From an uncultured Bacteroides sp. (lineage in GTDB: Bacteria; Bacteroidota; Bacteroidia; Bacteroidales; Bacteroidaceae), in assembly GCA_949289295.1 (NCBI GenBank), contig CASENM010000004.1:1-64000 (forward strand): 64,000 nt of DNA. The letters are read 5' to 3'. Within the stretch, counting starts at the first letter, position 1. Each line of letters opens with the position of its first letter. The notes under the pieces were generated by a model that worked only from the letters and a program-made list of their open reading frames with translations, did no database searches and was not told the origin of the DNA. Shown one piece after another: positions 1 through 9,345 of this stretch. The position numbers and the translations under genes are program-made.

Positions 1-691
1 CGGTCCGGGCGTCAGCCGCCATGTCCGTATTTGTCAGTCGCATGGCATAACGCATGCGGAAAGAGTTTCCGAGCTTCAGCCATTTGTCGGCTGCATAACC
101 GTATGCAGGGTCGCAAGCAGCTTGGGTTTCCGTCGGCGTGATAGACACGTCGATGGAATCAACAGCTTCTTTCAGCTCTTTTAAGATAAACTGATAAGTC
201 TCTTTTTGCGTGTTGTATACAGGTGTCTCTCCCTGTCCGGCATTGATAGGATAAGGGCCGAAACAGTCGGCAAACTGGGCGGCCAGCATGGCACGCCAGA
301 TACGGGCAAACTGTCTCAGGTTTCCATAGAAAGGTTCCTCAGCCGCACGTTTCCCCGCTTCAGTAAGAGCGATGGTCGCATAATTGATGGCGTTGGAAAT
401 ACACGGATAATAGTAACTGGATATATAGTCGTCATCATACAGACCGACTGACAGCATTCCGGCTTCTCCGAAGGCACGGGATGCGTCACCCCAGTTCAGA
501 TAATAGATGCGTTCTCCAGTACTCGGGTCCATCTGGATCTTGCCGATGGAGTTGTTCAGGAAGTATTCCGGAAGAGTGGATTCGATAGTGGTCTTTGACG
601 GGTCGACATTCACCTCGTCGAAGTCTGAACAGGCGCACAGAGTGCACAGTCCAAACAATCCTATTCCTATAAAAAGTTTGTTTGTTTTCAT
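1..691 (-). CDS. SusD/RagB-like surface nutrient-binding lipoprotein, N-terminal part only
   Basis: The reading frame starts at an ATG at 691 and runs off the left edge, so only about 230 N-terminal residues are present. The start is a lipoprotein signal peptide: MKTNKLF, a hydrophobic stretch, then the lipobox LCAC with Cys21. The residues after it (SDFDEVNVDPS) are typical of SusD-like proteins, which sit on the cell surface over a SusC channel and help bind glycans or peptides. The SusC-like gene lies just upstream on the same strand, 21 bp away, the normal susC-susD order. The ligand cannot be told from this fragment. Confidence 0.9.
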   Translation of the reverse strand, partial: MKTNKLFIGIGLFGLCTLCACSDFDEVNVDPSKTTIESTLPEYFLNNSIGKIQMDPSTGERIYYLNWGDASRAFGEAGMLSVGLYDDDYISSYYYPCISNAINYATIALTEAGKRAAEEPFYGNLRQFARIWRAMLAAQFADCFGPYPINAGQGETPVYNTQKETYQFILKELKEAVDSIDVSITPTETQAACDPAYGYAADKWLKLGNSFRMRYAMRLTNTDMAADART

Positions 692-712
692 TCTTCAGAT
701 CGTATTAAGTGA

Positions 713-3700
713 TTAGAAACCGAGGGTTACATTAAACAAGAAGCTACGTGATGTAGGAGAAGCACCGTTCTCGAAACCGGTAGCATTCGTATTCGTAATG
801 AATACGGATTCCGGGTCAATACCGTTCATGTCACTGTAGATCATCCATACGTTGTTGACGGAGAATCCCAGTTTGACCTGCTGGAAACAGGTGCTCTTCA
901 GCATGGAACGCGGGAAGCTGTAGCTCAACGAAATGTTGCGCAGACGGAAGTTCGTGCCGTCGTAGATGTTGGCTTCGCCGATACCCGTATTGCCTGTGCC
1001 GATACCTGTCCTCCAATAGTCTTCCTGAGATACAGGAGTCGTGTTCGGTACATAAGTACCATCTGACTGGGCAATTACACCAGGAACCACAAATTGCTCA
1101 CGTACTCCACCCGGTGCTGTCACTTCAGCACGACCGTAGATTTGCAGCATATAATTAGTATAGGAATAGATATCACCACCGATACGTCCGTCAAACTGGA
1201 ATCCGAACGTAAAGTTCTTATAGTTGAACGTATTGTTCCACCCAATCATGCAGTCAGGCTGCTGGTCACCGATTTTATACATTTCTCCGTCTGTGGTAGG
1301 CAAACCGGCTTCATTCAAAATCATCTGGCCGTAATAAGGGCTGCTCTCATCGGTTACGCGAGCAAACTTCGTACCCCAGATTTCACCGTAGTTACCGTCT
1401 GCCACCGCATAGACTTTCAACTCGGCGGCACCTCCCAGCTCATAGCGTTCGATGCCCGGCCCCAAATCCAGAATCTTGTTGTTGTTCTTGGAAAAGTTGA
1501 TCTGGGTGTCCCAGCTGAAGCTTTCCGTTTCCACAGGGCGGGCAGTAACCATCAGTTCCACACCGGTGTTCTGGATATTTCCGGCATTGATCATTCTTGT
1601 TCCATAACCGGACATCTGGTTCATCGGAATCTTCATCAGCTGATGCTTCGCGTTCGATTTGTACCATGCGAAGTCGAAGCCCAGGCGGTTGTTGAAGAAA
1701 CGCATTTCCACACCGGCCTCCCAGGAGGAGATCAGCTCGTTGCGTACGGTTGAGTCGAACTTCGTCGAGTTTGTGCTTGCGGTTGTATTGCCGAAGCGGT
1801 CGGAACCGATCGAGTAGGAGTCATAGAGCTGGTAGGGGTCCATGTCATTACCCACCTGGGCATACGATGCGCGTGCTTTCAGATAGGTGATCCATTCAGG
1901 AAGCGGCTTGCTAATCCGGTCCATCATGTCGCTGAACACCCACGACAAGGATACCGACGGATAGAAGAACGAACGGTTGTCCTTGCTCAGCGTGGAAGTC
2001 CAGTCGTTTCGGAACGTGGCGTCCAGAAAGATCCAGCTGTCATAGTTCAGCCCGATGGTACCGTACAGAGAATTGATTTTCTTGCGGCTATAGGTTTCGG
2101 TCACCGAACGGTCCGAATTGCTGCTGTTGTTGATGCTGAACAGGTTCGGGACCGTCAGTTTCGAGGCACGGTTCTTCAGGCCGGAAGATTTCCGGTCCAT
2201 CAGGTTGCCGCCGAATGTCAGGTTACCGCCCAGCTTGTCGATGAGGTTGTCCTTACGTGCGGTGAACAGGAAGCTGAAGTTGTTTTCATAGAAGCGCTGC
2301 TCGCTCAGCTCGTATGCACTGTTTCCGTTGTTCAGGTTGCTGGCACCCGCGTATGTCTTGCCCGTCAGTTCGGTGTAGTACATGTCGCTTCCCCCTCTCA
2401 ATTCCAGATCCAGCCAGTCCGTGAACTTGTATTTCAGCGAGGCGTTTATCAGAAAACGGTTGCGGCGGTCGGCGTTCAGGTTGTATTCATCCAGCCAGTA
2501 AGGGTTCAGACCGCTCGGAGACCACCAGTTCATCGTGCCAGCCTCTGTCAACGGATTCTTATAGTCGCGGATATCCAACGAAGCGGGCAACATATAAATG
2601 GTACGGAAACGGTTGGAGTCGTTACTACCGGTCATCGGACGGTTCTCGGCTCCCGTACGGATGTACTGTATCTTGCCGTCGAAACTCCAGCGGTCATCCT
2701 TGCCGAAGGTGGAAGAGGCACGCAACATAAAGTTCGTGCGGTCCAGACTGGAACCCGGAATCTTGCTCGCATCGTCCATGCGAGTAGCGGAAGCATAGAT
2801 AGCTGTCTTGTCGAACATCTGGGAGAATGAGATGCTCTCCGTGAAGTTTGTACCTGTGCGGAAATAGGAATCGAGGTTGTCATAATACTGCATGCGCCGG
2901 CTCTGGCCGTTGAACATGTATTCCGTGCCCATGGCAGGTCCCCAGCTCCTTGATTCCTCGCTGTTGTACTGTCCGGCCGTACCCTGGCCGAATGAGGTCT
3001 GCATTTCCGGCTTCATAAATGTAGTTTCCGCAGAAACCGATGCGGAGATGGTAATACCCAGACCTTCTTTCTTCACACCCTTCTTGGTGGTGATCAGAAT
3101 GACACCGTTACCGGCACGAGAACCGTAGAGGGCGGCAGCGGAGGCACCTTTCAGCACAGACATCGACTCGATGTCCTCGGGGTTGATATCCGAAAGACCG
3201 TTACCCATATCCAGTGACGGATTGTAGAAGTCGGCATTGTCGGCACCCGTGAAGTTGTCCATCGGCACACCGTCGACCACGATCAGCGGCTGGTTGGTAC
3301 CCGTCACGGAATTGGCGCCGCGGAGCTGGATTTTTGAAGAGCCGCCGGGGCCGTTGCTTGAACGGATGACCTGCACACCGGCAATCTTACCGGACAAGGC
3401 ATTTGCAAGATTGGTCTCACGGGCGTTCACCAGCGACTCGCCTTTTACCTCCTGCATGGCATAACCCAAAGATTTCTTCTCACGCTTGATACCCAATGCA
3501 GTTACCACCACTTCACCCAACATCTGGGAGTCTTCGCTCAAAGTTACATTCAGAGGCTGACCTTCATAAACCACTTCAATGGTCTGGAAACCGATGTAGG
3601 AAATTTGAATGACATCCCCTTTCTTTACATTAGGAATGGAAAAATCGCCGTCAATGCCTGTAATCGTTCCGTTAGTCGTACCTTTTACGACTACAGAAGC

Positions 3701-3877
3701 ACCGATGACGGTTTCACCGGAAGGGTCTTTCACCACACCCGTACAAGTACTAGTTTGTTGATTGATGTTGATGTCATCTGGGGCAGGCCTCGTTCCACCC
3801 GCATTAGCCGCGCCCAATGACGATGACGCTCCTATCAGAAGCAGCATCACACTGACTGATTTAAATTGTTTTAACAT
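713..3877 (-). CDS. SusC/RagA-family TonB-dependent outer-membrane transporter
   Basis: About 1054 residues from the ATG at 3877; an in-frame start 18 codons upstream would put extra residues before the signal peptide (MLKQFKSVSVMLLL). After cleavage comes a carboxypeptidase-regulatory-like domain (about residues 40-120, CTGVVKDPSGETVIGA), then the plug domain (VDGVPMDN, SVLKGASAAALYGSRAGNG), then a 22-strand barrel ending in the aromatic FNVTLGF. The family imports glycans, peptides or cofactors across the outer membrane using TonB energy. It forms a pair with the SusD-like gene at 1-691. No regulator or glycan-degrading enzyme is visible in the window beside it, so the substrate is unknown. 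Confidence 0.95.
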   Translation of the reverse strand: MLKQFKSVSVMLLLIGASSSLGAANAGGTRPAPDDININQQTSTCTGVVKDPSGETVIGASVVVKGTTNGTITGIDGDFSIPNVKKGDVIQISYIGFQTIEVVYEGQPLNVTLSEDSQMLGEVVVTALGIKREKKSLGYAMQEVKGESLVNARETNLANALSGKIAGVQVIRSSNGPGGSSKIQLRGANSVTGTNQPLIVVDGVPMDNFTGADNADFYNPSLDMGNGLSDINPEDIESMSVLKGASAAALYGSRAGNGVILITTKKGVKKEGLGITISASVSAETTFMKPEMQTSFGQGTAGQYNSEESRSWGPAMGTEYMFNGQSRRMQYYDNLDSYFRTGTNFTESISFSQMFDKTAIYASATRMDDASKIPGSSLDRTNFMLRASSTFGKDDRWSFDGKIQYIRTGAENRPMTGSNDSNRFRTIYMLPASLDIRDYKNPLTEAGTMNWWSPSGLNPYWLDEYNLNADRRNRFLINASLKYKFTDWLDLELRGGSDMYYTELTGKTYAGASNLNNGNSAYELSEQRFYENNFSFLFTARKDNLIDKLGGNLTFGGNLMDRKSSGLKNRASKLTVPNLFSINNSSNSDRSVTETYSRKKINSLYGTIGLNYDSWIFLDATFRNDWTSTLSKDNRSFFYPSVSLSWVFSDMMDRISKPLPEWITYLKARASYAQVGNDMDPYQLYDSYSIGSDRFGNTTASTNSTKFDSTVRNELISSWEAGVEMRFFNNRLGFDFAWYKSNAKHQLMKIPMNQMSGYGTRMINAGNIQNTGVELMVTARPVETESFSWDTQINFSKNNNKILDLGPGIERYELGGAAELKVYAVADGNYGEIWGTKFARVTDESSPYYGQMILNEAGLPTTDGEMYKIGDQQPDCMIGWNNTFNYKNFTFGFQFDGRIGGDIYSYTNYMLQIYGRAEVTAPGGVREQFVVPGVIAQSDGTYVPNTTPVSQEDYWRTGIGTGNTGIGEANIYDGTNFRLRNISLSYSFPRSMLKSTCFQQVKLGFSVNNVWMIYSDMNGIDPESVFITNTNATGFENGASPTSRSFLFNVTLGF

Positions 3878-3995
3878 ATAACATAAGTTTTTAAGGTTGT
3901 TTCCAGGCGACAAAGAATGGATACCGTACAACTGGCATCCGCATCTTCCATCGACTTATAAAAAACAACGGATTCAATTATTCAATAAGATTAGG

Positions 3996-4003
3996 CAAAT
4001 ATA
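3996..4003 (-). promoter_or_regulatory. Bacteroides-type -7 promoter element for the SusC/SusD pair
   Basis: Read on the minus strand this is TATATTTG, a match to TAnnTTTG. It lies about 120 bp before the SusC start. I see no clear TTTG at the -33 position, so this is a moderate call. Confidence 0.45.
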
Positions 4004-4228
4004 TGAAAATTTCAATTAACGCCATTTTTTTTCTGCATTTTTTTGGATTCATGCCTACATATTGTTCCGATTGCATTTATTTGCATCTGCCTATATCATT
4101 AAAAGCCTACTTATTATAAATAACCGTCTTATCCCCGAAATTTTTCCTTTTGTGCCTGCCCCCAAAAGAAAAGCACGGACACCCCATACTTTTTTCCGCA
4201 AAGCCAAACGGAAATTCAAAAAAAACAA

Positions 4229-4236
4229 TATATTTG
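4229..4236 (+). promoter_or_regulatory. -7 promoter element for ndk
   Basis: TATATTTG matches TAnnTTTG and lies 35 bp before the ndk start codon. No good -33 TTTG is visible. Confidence 0.55.
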
Positions 4237-4271
4237 CAACAATTTGTATAACCCTTAAAAACATTATCGCT

Positions 4272-4742
4272 ATGAGTCTTGAAAGAACCTTAGTAATTTT
4301 AAAACCGAGTGCCGTACAGCGCGGACTGGTCGGCGAAATCACTTCACGTTTTGAACGCAAAGGCCTCCGCCTGGCCGGAATGAAAATGATGCAGCTCACC
4401 GACGAACTGCTGAGCGAACACTATGCACACCTGGCAGGAAAACCATTCTTCGCCCGCGTGAAAAACTCAATGATGGCTTCACCCGTAATCGTGTGCTGCT
4501 ATGAAGGAGTGGAAGCCGTTCAGGTAGTACGCGCCATGACGGGAGCTACCAACGGACGCAACGCCGTTCCCGGAACCATCCGCGGCGACTACAGCGTCAG
4601 CGCACAGGAAAACATTGTCCACACATCCGACTCTCCGGAAAATGCAGTGGTAGAGCTGAACCGTTTCTTCAAACCGGAAGAAATTTTCGATTACAAGCTC
4701 AATGCAATGCCTTACATCAACTATGCAGAAGAATGTGAATAA
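4272..4742 (+). CDS. ndk: nucleoside diphosphate kinase
   Basis: 156 residues, a normal length. The enzyme passes the gamma phosphate of ATP to nucleoside diphosphates through a phosphohistidine. The start MSLERTLVILKPSAVQRG is the classic N terminus, and the conserved NAVPGTIRGD segment is present near residue 98. The catalytic histidine is His117 in ENIVHTSDS. The frame is open 70 codons further upstream, but that stretch is not homologous-looking, so the ATG at 4272 is chosen. It is transcribed alone and ends against the convergent marC-like gene. Confidence 0.97.
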   Translation: MSLERTLVILKPSAVQRGLVGEITSRFERKGLRLAGMKMMQLTDELLSEHYAHLAGKPFFARVKNSMMASPVIVCCYEGVEAVQVVRAMTGATNGRNAVPGTIRGDYSVSAQENIVHTSDSPENAVVELNRFFKPEEIFDYKLNAMPYINYAEECE

Positions 4743-4756
4743 AGAACTGCAAAAAA

Positions 4757-4820
4757 GAAAACGCTTCGGCGTTTCAGTCAAAACGCCGAAACGTTTTACC
4801 TGAAACGCCGAAGCGTTTTC
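4757..4820. terminator. nested AAACGC hairpin between ndk and the MarC gene
   Basis: A perfect 21-bp inverted repeat (arms 4757-4777 and 4800-4820) encloses a smaller hairpin (AAAACG...CGTTTT). It sits between the stop codons of two convergent genes, where a bidirectional terminator is expected. The same sequence family recurs at 33380-33427 and 52637-52720. Confidence 0.7.
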
Positions 4821-4854
4821 TTATGTCTCTCTTCACCTTACCATAACACCGCAA

Positions 4855-5454
4855 TCACTTCAAGGCATAAAACTGTTCGATGAGGGATGTCAGATTAGCG
4901 GTGAACAGACGTACGGAAATGGCCAGCAAAATGATTCCGAAAAATTTCCGGATGACATAAATCCCCCCCTTGCCCAGAAGACGTTCGATGCGGTCGGTCT
5001 GCTTCAGCACCACAAACACCCAAACCATATTGAGCACCAGTGCCACGATAATATTGACCGACGCATATTCCGCCCTCAAAGAAAGCAATGTGGTAAACGA
5101 ACCCGCTCCGGCCAGCAAGGGAAATACCAGAGGCACCAGAGTAGCTTCCTTGATAGGACCGGTATTCTTGAATATCTCTATATCGAGAATCATCTCGAGC
5201 GACATCAGAAAAATGACAAATGCGCCCGCCACTGCAAACGAAGCGATATCCACCTGAAACAGTCGGAGAAGCATGTCGCCTGCAAAGAAAAAGCCCAGCA
5301 GCAACGCCAAGGCTATCAGCGTAGCGCGCGAAGCGTTGACTGAACGCCCTTTCTGCTTCTGGTCAAGTATGATAGGGATGGCACCAAAAATGTCAATCAC
5401 CGCAAAAAGCACGATGAAAGCACTCAGCAATTCTTGAAAATCAAAAGCTTCCAT
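4855..5454 (-). CDS. MarC-family integral membrane protein
   Basis: 199 residues from the ATG at 5454; an in-frame ATG four codons upstream is also possible. About six hydrophobic segments cover almost the whole protein. The N terminus FDFQELLSAFIVLFAVIDI, followed by GAIPI, is a hallmark of the MarC (UPF0056) family. The family is found in the inner membrane; its transport function is not settled, and the old link to multiple antibiotic resistance was not upheld. It is a single gene, convergent with ndk. Confidence 0.88.
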   Translation of the reverse strand: MEAFDFQELLSAFIVLFAVIDIFGAIPIILDQKQKGRSVNASRATLIALALLLGFFFAGDMLLRLFQVDIASFAVAGAFVIFLMSLEMILDIEIFKNTGPIKEATLVPLVFPLLAGAGSFTTLLSLRAEYASVNIIVALVLNMVWVFVVLKQTDRIERLLGKGGIYVIRKFFGIILLAISVRLFTANLTSLIEQFYALK

Positions 5455-5478
5455 AATCAAAAACATATTATTCTACTG

Positions 5479-5486
5479 CAAAGATA
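5479..5486 (-). promoter_or_regulatory. -7 promoter element for the MarC gene
   Basis: TATCTTTG on the minus strand matches TAnnTTTG and lies 24 bp before the chosen start codon. Confidence 0.55.
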
Positions 5487-5595
5487 GAACATTTCAGCCA
5501 ACTATAAGAACAGTCCAAACATTATCAGACGGTAAGAAAGGATAAAAAAAGATAAAAGAGGCCCTACAAAATATGCACACAATTAAATTAATGTT

Positions 5596-5603
5596 TAACT
5601 TTG
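5596..5603 (+). promoter_or_regulatory. -7 promoter element for the Crp/Fnr-led operon
   Basis: TAACTTTG matches TAnnTTTG and lies 29 bp before the first start codon of the regulator. It would drive the run of six genes up to 11557. Confidence 0.55.
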
Positions 5604-5632
5604 TATGTTAAAATGATAACTTAACAAAGTTA

Positions 5633-6340
5633 ATGGCAATGGATTTTATAATGTACGACAAGCTGCTACAGCTTCCTCTATTTCAAGGATTAGGGAAAAA
5701 TGAATTTACCAGAATACTGGAAAAGGTGAAATTCCACTTCCATAGATACCCGCAAGGAACCATTCTGGTAAGAGAAGAGGACAGCTGCGACAAACTGATG
5801 TTTATTCTCGACGGGGAAGTCCAGTCGGAAGCTTATGACACCACTCAAAAATACATCCTGCAGGAAACGTTCAGGGCCCCTCATATCCTTGAGCCCTATT
5901 CACTTTTCGGCATGAACCCCAGCTTTACGGCCACCTATACGGCCACAACCGAAGTGAGCCTGCTGACCATCAAAAAAAGATTCGTGCTGGAGCAGCTCAG
6001 CAACTACGACATCTTCACACTCAATTTCCTGAACATGTTGAGCAACCGGGCACAGACACTCAATTACCGGTTATGGAATACCCATATCGGGAATACCTAC
6101 GAAAAAATAGTCAATTTCATACAGACACGATGCATCAGCAACAATGGCCCGAAAACACTCTACATCCGTATGGAGGACCTGGCTGACCTGATCAGCGAAA
6201 CAAGAATCAACGTGTCGGCTGCCCTCAACGAGATGCAGGCACAGAATCTGCTGCAACTCAACCGGAAAAGAATCAACATCTACAATCTGCATGACCTGAC
6301 CGAGTCATGCAAGAAACTGAAAAAGAAAATCGACCGATGA
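5633..6340 (+). CDS. Crp/Fnr-family transcriptional regulator
   Basis: 235 residues. The N-terminal half is a cyclic-nucleotide-binding-type barrel (about residues 20-120, with the motif LMFILDGEVQSE). The C-terminal part has a winged helix (about 150-225, with MEDLADLISETRINVSAAL as recognition region). No cysteine cluster for an Fnr iron-sulfur centre is evident. The effector and targets are unknown. Starts at residues 3 and 7 (5639, 5651) are possible. Its TGA overlaps the next gene's ATG, so translation is probably coupled to the peptidase. Confidence 0.88.
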   Translation: MAMDFIMYDKLLQLPLFQGLGKNEFTRILEKVKFHFHRYPQGTILVREEDSCDKLMFILDGEVQSEAYDTTQKYILQETFRAPHILEPYSLFGMNPSFTATYTATTEVSLLTIKKRFVLEQLSNYDIFTLNFLNMLSNRAQTLNYRLWNTHIGNTYEKIVNFIQTRCISNNGPKTLYIRMEDLADLISETRINVSAALNEMQAQNLLQLNRKRINIYNLHDLTESCKKLKKKIDR

Positions 6341-8388
6341 CAGAACTGAACGACAATCCGTTTTTTCACCCGTATGCGACACCACACGATACGACCCCTT
6401 TCGACCGAATCAAGCTGACCGACTTTGAACCGGCTATCCGGGAGGGCATGCGGCAGGAAGATGAAGAAATAAAGACAATAACCGACAATCAGGAACCGCC
6501 GACTTTCGACAACACACTGTTGGCTCTGGAAAAAGCCGGGCAACTGCTCGACCGGGTAACCACCGTGTTTTTCAACCTGATGAGTGCGGAAACTTGTGAC
6601 GAACTGGACGCTGTCGCTGAAAAGCTGATGCCGGAACTGACAGAACACAGCAACAACATCGGACTGAATGCAGAGCTGTTCAGACGGATAAAGACGGTAT
6701 ACGAACAAAGGGACGAATTGAGCCTGACGCACGAAGAGCAAATGTTGCTGCAAAAGACATACGACGGTTTCGTGCGCAACGGAGCCAATCTGACAGACAA
6801 GGACAAAGAGCGCTACCGCCAATTGTCGGCAGAGCTGAGCTCACTGACACTGAGATTTTCACAAAACCACCTGAAAGAAACAAACGGGTTCGAACTGGTA
6901 CTGACCGATAAGGACGAATTGGACGGACTGCCGGAAAGTGCAGTAGAAGCTGCAGCCCACACCGCCCGGGAAAAAGGGAAGGAAAACGGCTGGCTCGTCA
7001 CACTCCAGGCCCCCAGCTACATACCGTTCATGAAATACAGCGCACGCCGCGATTTGAGGGAACGACTGTATATGGCTTACAATACACAATGTACACACGA
7101 CAACGAGTTCAACAACCTGGAAGTCGTGAAACGGATTGTAAACATCCGCAGGGAACTGGCACAATTGCTCGGATTTTCCGATTTCGCCACATACGTGCTG
7201 CGCAAACGGATGGCAGAAGACAGCGTTCATGTCTATAAGTTGCTGAACGACCTCCTGGAAGCCTATACCCCGGCCGCACGGCAAGAAGTGGCTGAAGTGG
7301 AAGCATTGGCAAAAGAGACTGAAGGCGAGAATTTCAAGCTGATGCCATGGGACTTCTCCTACTATTCCGAAAAACTGAAAAGCCGGAAATATAATCTCAA
7401 CGACGAGGAACTGCGCCCTTATTTCGAACTGAGCAACGTGGAAAAAGGGGTGTTCGGACTGGCGAACCGCCTGTATGGAATTACATTCAAAGAAAACAAG
7501 GAGATTCCGGTTTATCACCCTGATGTCAAGGCATACGAAGTATATGATCACGACGGCAGCTATCTGGCCGTACTTTATACTGACTTTTATCCCCGTGCCG
7601 GAAAACGTTCGGGAGCGTGGATGACCAGCTACAAAGAACAATGGACTGACGAAGAAGGGACAGACAGCAGACCACATGTATCTGTCACCATGAACTTTAC
7701 CAAGCCGACTCCCGAAAGGCCGGCACTGCTGACTTTTTCAGAAGTGACCACTTTCCTCCATGAATTCGGACATGCGCTCCACGGCATGTTTGCCCGCACA
7801 CGCTTCAAAAGCATGAGCGGAACCAATGTGTATTGGGATTTCGTAGAACTTCCTTCACAGATTATGGAGAATTTCGCCACAGAAAAAGATTTTCTCAATA
7901 CTTTTGCGCGGCATTATAAAACGGGAGCCCCGCTTCCGGAAGAACTGATCCGCCGGATTGTAGATGCGGCCAACTTCAATGTGGCATACGCCTGCCTCCG
8001 CCAAGTGAGCTTCGGATTGCTCGATATGGCCTGGTACACGCGTACGGAAGCATTCGACGGCGATGTAAAAGCTTACGAAAAAAGCTCGTGGACACAAGCC
8101 CAAATCCTGCCCCAACCTGAAGAGACTTGCATGAGTGTACAATTCGGACACATCATGTCGGGAGGATATGCCGCCGGATACTACAGCTACAAATGGGCGG
8201 AAGTGCTCGATGCAGACGCTTTCTCCGTGTTCAAGGAAAAAGGAATATTCAGCCGGGAAGTGGCCCAGTCATTCCGCGACTGCATCCTTTCCAAAGGCGG
8301 CACCGAACATCCGATGACCCTATACAAGCGTTTCCGCGGACAAGAACCAACCATCGACGCACTTCTGAAACGAAACGGAATCAAATAG
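6337..8388 (+). CDS. dcp: M3-family zinc metallopeptidase (peptidyl-dipeptidase Dcp / oligopeptidase A type)
   Basis: 683 residues, full length for the M3 family. The zinc motif HEFGH is at residues 475-479, with the third ligand Glu504 in the segment VYWDFVELPSQIMEN, exactly as in thimet-type peptidases. These enzymes cut short peptides; the Dcp branch removes C-terminal dipeptides. I see no signal peptide, so a cytoplasmic site is likely, although some Bacteroidetes relatives are exported. The ATG at 6337 overlaps the preceding TGA (ATGA), which decides the start over an in-frame start 10 codons upstream. Dcp versus PrlC-type specificity cannot be told by eye. Confidence 0.93.
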   Translation: MTELNDNPFFHPYATPHDTTPFDRIKLTDFEPAIREGMRQEDEEIKTITDNQEPPTFDNTLLALEKAGQLLDRVTTVFFNLMSAETCDELDAVAEKLMPELTEHSNNIGLNAELFRRIKTVYEQRDELSLTHEEQMLLQKTYDGFVRNGANLTDKDKERYRQLSAELSSLTLRFSQNHLKETNGFELVLTDKDELDGLPESAVEAAAHTAREKGKENGWLVTLQAPSYIPFMKYSARRDLRERLYMAYNTQCTHDNEFNNLEVVKRIVNIRRELAQLLGFSDFATYVLRKRMAEDSVHVYKLLNDLLEAYTPAARQEVAEVEALAKETEGENFKLMPWDFSYYSEKLKSRKYNLNDEELRPYFELSNVEKGVFGLANRLYGITFKENKEIPVYHPDVKAYEVYDHDGSYLAVLYTDFYPRAGKRSGAWMTSYKEQWTDEEGTDSRPHVSVTMNFTKPTPERPALLTFSEVTTFLHEFGHALHGMFARTRFKSMSGTNVYWDFVELPSQIMENFATEKDFLNTFARHYKTGAPLPEELIRRIVDAANFNVAYACLRQVSFGLLDMAWYTRTEAFDGDVKAYEKSSWTQAQILPQPEETCMSVQFGHIMSGGYAAGYYSYKWAEVLDADAFSVFKEKGIFSREVAQSFRDCILSKGGTEHPMTLYKRFRGQEPTIDALLKRNGIK

Positions 8389-8419
8389 AAAGATGAAAAA
8401 AGACATACTCGATTCACAT

Positions 8420-8908
8420 ATGAAAAAGCTGAAACTTTGGACAGGAATCGGCATGATGCTGACACTGCTCCTGTGCGGATGTCAGGAAGATGACATCAAT
8501 GAAATCTTTACCAGCGACACATGGCACTGGAGCGCATCGTACGACACTTCCGACTGGGACAACGACAATGAATTTACGCCCACTCTGACCAGACAGAACA
8601 TTCTGGACATCAGCAAGAACAAGAACAACTATATTATCCGGTTCAACAATGACGGTACGCTGGAAGGACAAGGACAGTCGTTCTCTTTCACAGGCAGGTG
8701 GAGTGCGAACCCTGAAGACCGGAGCGTGTCTATCCGACTCGATGTAGACAGAGCTCCGAACGGGGTGCTCGACAGGACATTCTATGGCGAACTGACCAGC
8801 GCACAATTTTATCGGGGAGACTCCAGGATGCTCAAACTTTTCAATTCAAACAAAAACCATTTTATCCAACTGACCCCTATCTATTTCTATACAGATGGAA
8901 CAGAATGA
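8420..8908 (+). CDS. lipoprotein of unknown function
   Basis: 162 residues from the ATG at 8420; an upstream ATG at 8393, 4 bp after the peptidase stop, would add nine polar residues before the signal peptide. MKKLKLWTGIGMMLTLLLCG ends in the lipobox LCGC with the acylated cysteine. The mature part is acidic and aromatic with a lipocalin-like feel (SFTGRWSANPEDRSVSIRL), but I do not recognise the family. The last 14 bp overlap the dCMP deaminase, so it belongs to the same operon. Confidence 0.75.
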   Translation: MKKLKLWTGIGMMLTLLLCGCQEDDINEIFTSDTWHWSASYDTSDWDNDNEFTPTLTRQNILDISKNKNNYIIRFNNDGTLEGQGQSFSFTGRWSANPEDRSVSIRLDVDRAPNGVLDRTFYGELTSAQFYRGDSRMLKLFNSNKNHFIQLTPIYFYTDGTE

Positions 8909-9341
8909 ACAAAAACAGGAAATACTCGACAGACGCTATATGCGGATGGCTCGGATATGGGCTGAAAATTCCTATTGCCAACGCCGGCAGGTGGGAGCAC
9001 TTATCGTGAAAGACAAAATGATCATTTCCGACGGTTACAACGGCACGCCTGCCGGATTTGAGAATGTATGCGAAGACGAACGTGGCATCACCAAACCCTA
9101 CGTACTGCATGCGGAAGCAAATGCCATCACCAAAATAGCCCGTTCCGGCAACAGCAGTGAAGGGGCTACCATGTATGTCACGGCCTCACCTTGCATCGAA
9201 TGTGCAAAGCTGATTATCCAGGCAGGCATCAAACGGGTTGTCTACGGAGAAAAATACCGGCTGGAAGACGGACTGGAGCTGCTGAAAAGGGCACATATCG
9301 AGGTGGTATATCTGAATACCATGAACGAACAAAACATATAA
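8895..9341 (+). CDS. deoxycytidylate (dCMP) deaminase
   Basis: 148 residues of the ComEB/dCMP deaminase type, which turns dCMP into dUMP for thymidylate synthesis. The zinc site is clear: HAEANA supplies the His and catalytic Glu, and SPCIECAK supplies the two Cys ligands. The N-terminal segment (CQRRQVGALIVKD) and the GYNGTPAG loop are also typical of the family. It overlaps the preceding lipoprotein by 14 bp and is followed 4 bp later by the S41 protease, so it is mid-operon. Confidence 0.93.
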   Translation: MEQNEQKQEILDRRYMRMARIWAENSYCQRRQVGALIVKDKMIISDGYNGTPAGFENVCEDERGITKPYVLHAEANAITKIARSGNSSEGATMYVTASPCIECAKLIIQAGIKRVVYGEKYRLEDGLELLKRAHIEVVYLNTMNEQNI

Positions 9342-9345
9342 CAAA

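Larger units (their letters stand above)
3878..4271. other. divergent intergenic region between SusC and ndk
   Basis: This 394-bp A/T-rich spacer separates two divergent genes. It holds the two candidate promoters listed here (3996-4003 minus, 4229-4236 plus). I see no credible gene in it; the longer open frame that runs into ndk from 4062 has no protein-like sequence before the ndk start. Confidence 0.6.

Noticed and set aside
206..451. Plus-strand open frame at the left edge
   Set aside because: It is the antisense of the SusD-like gene, which has a clear lipoprotein signal and family sequence on the minus strand.
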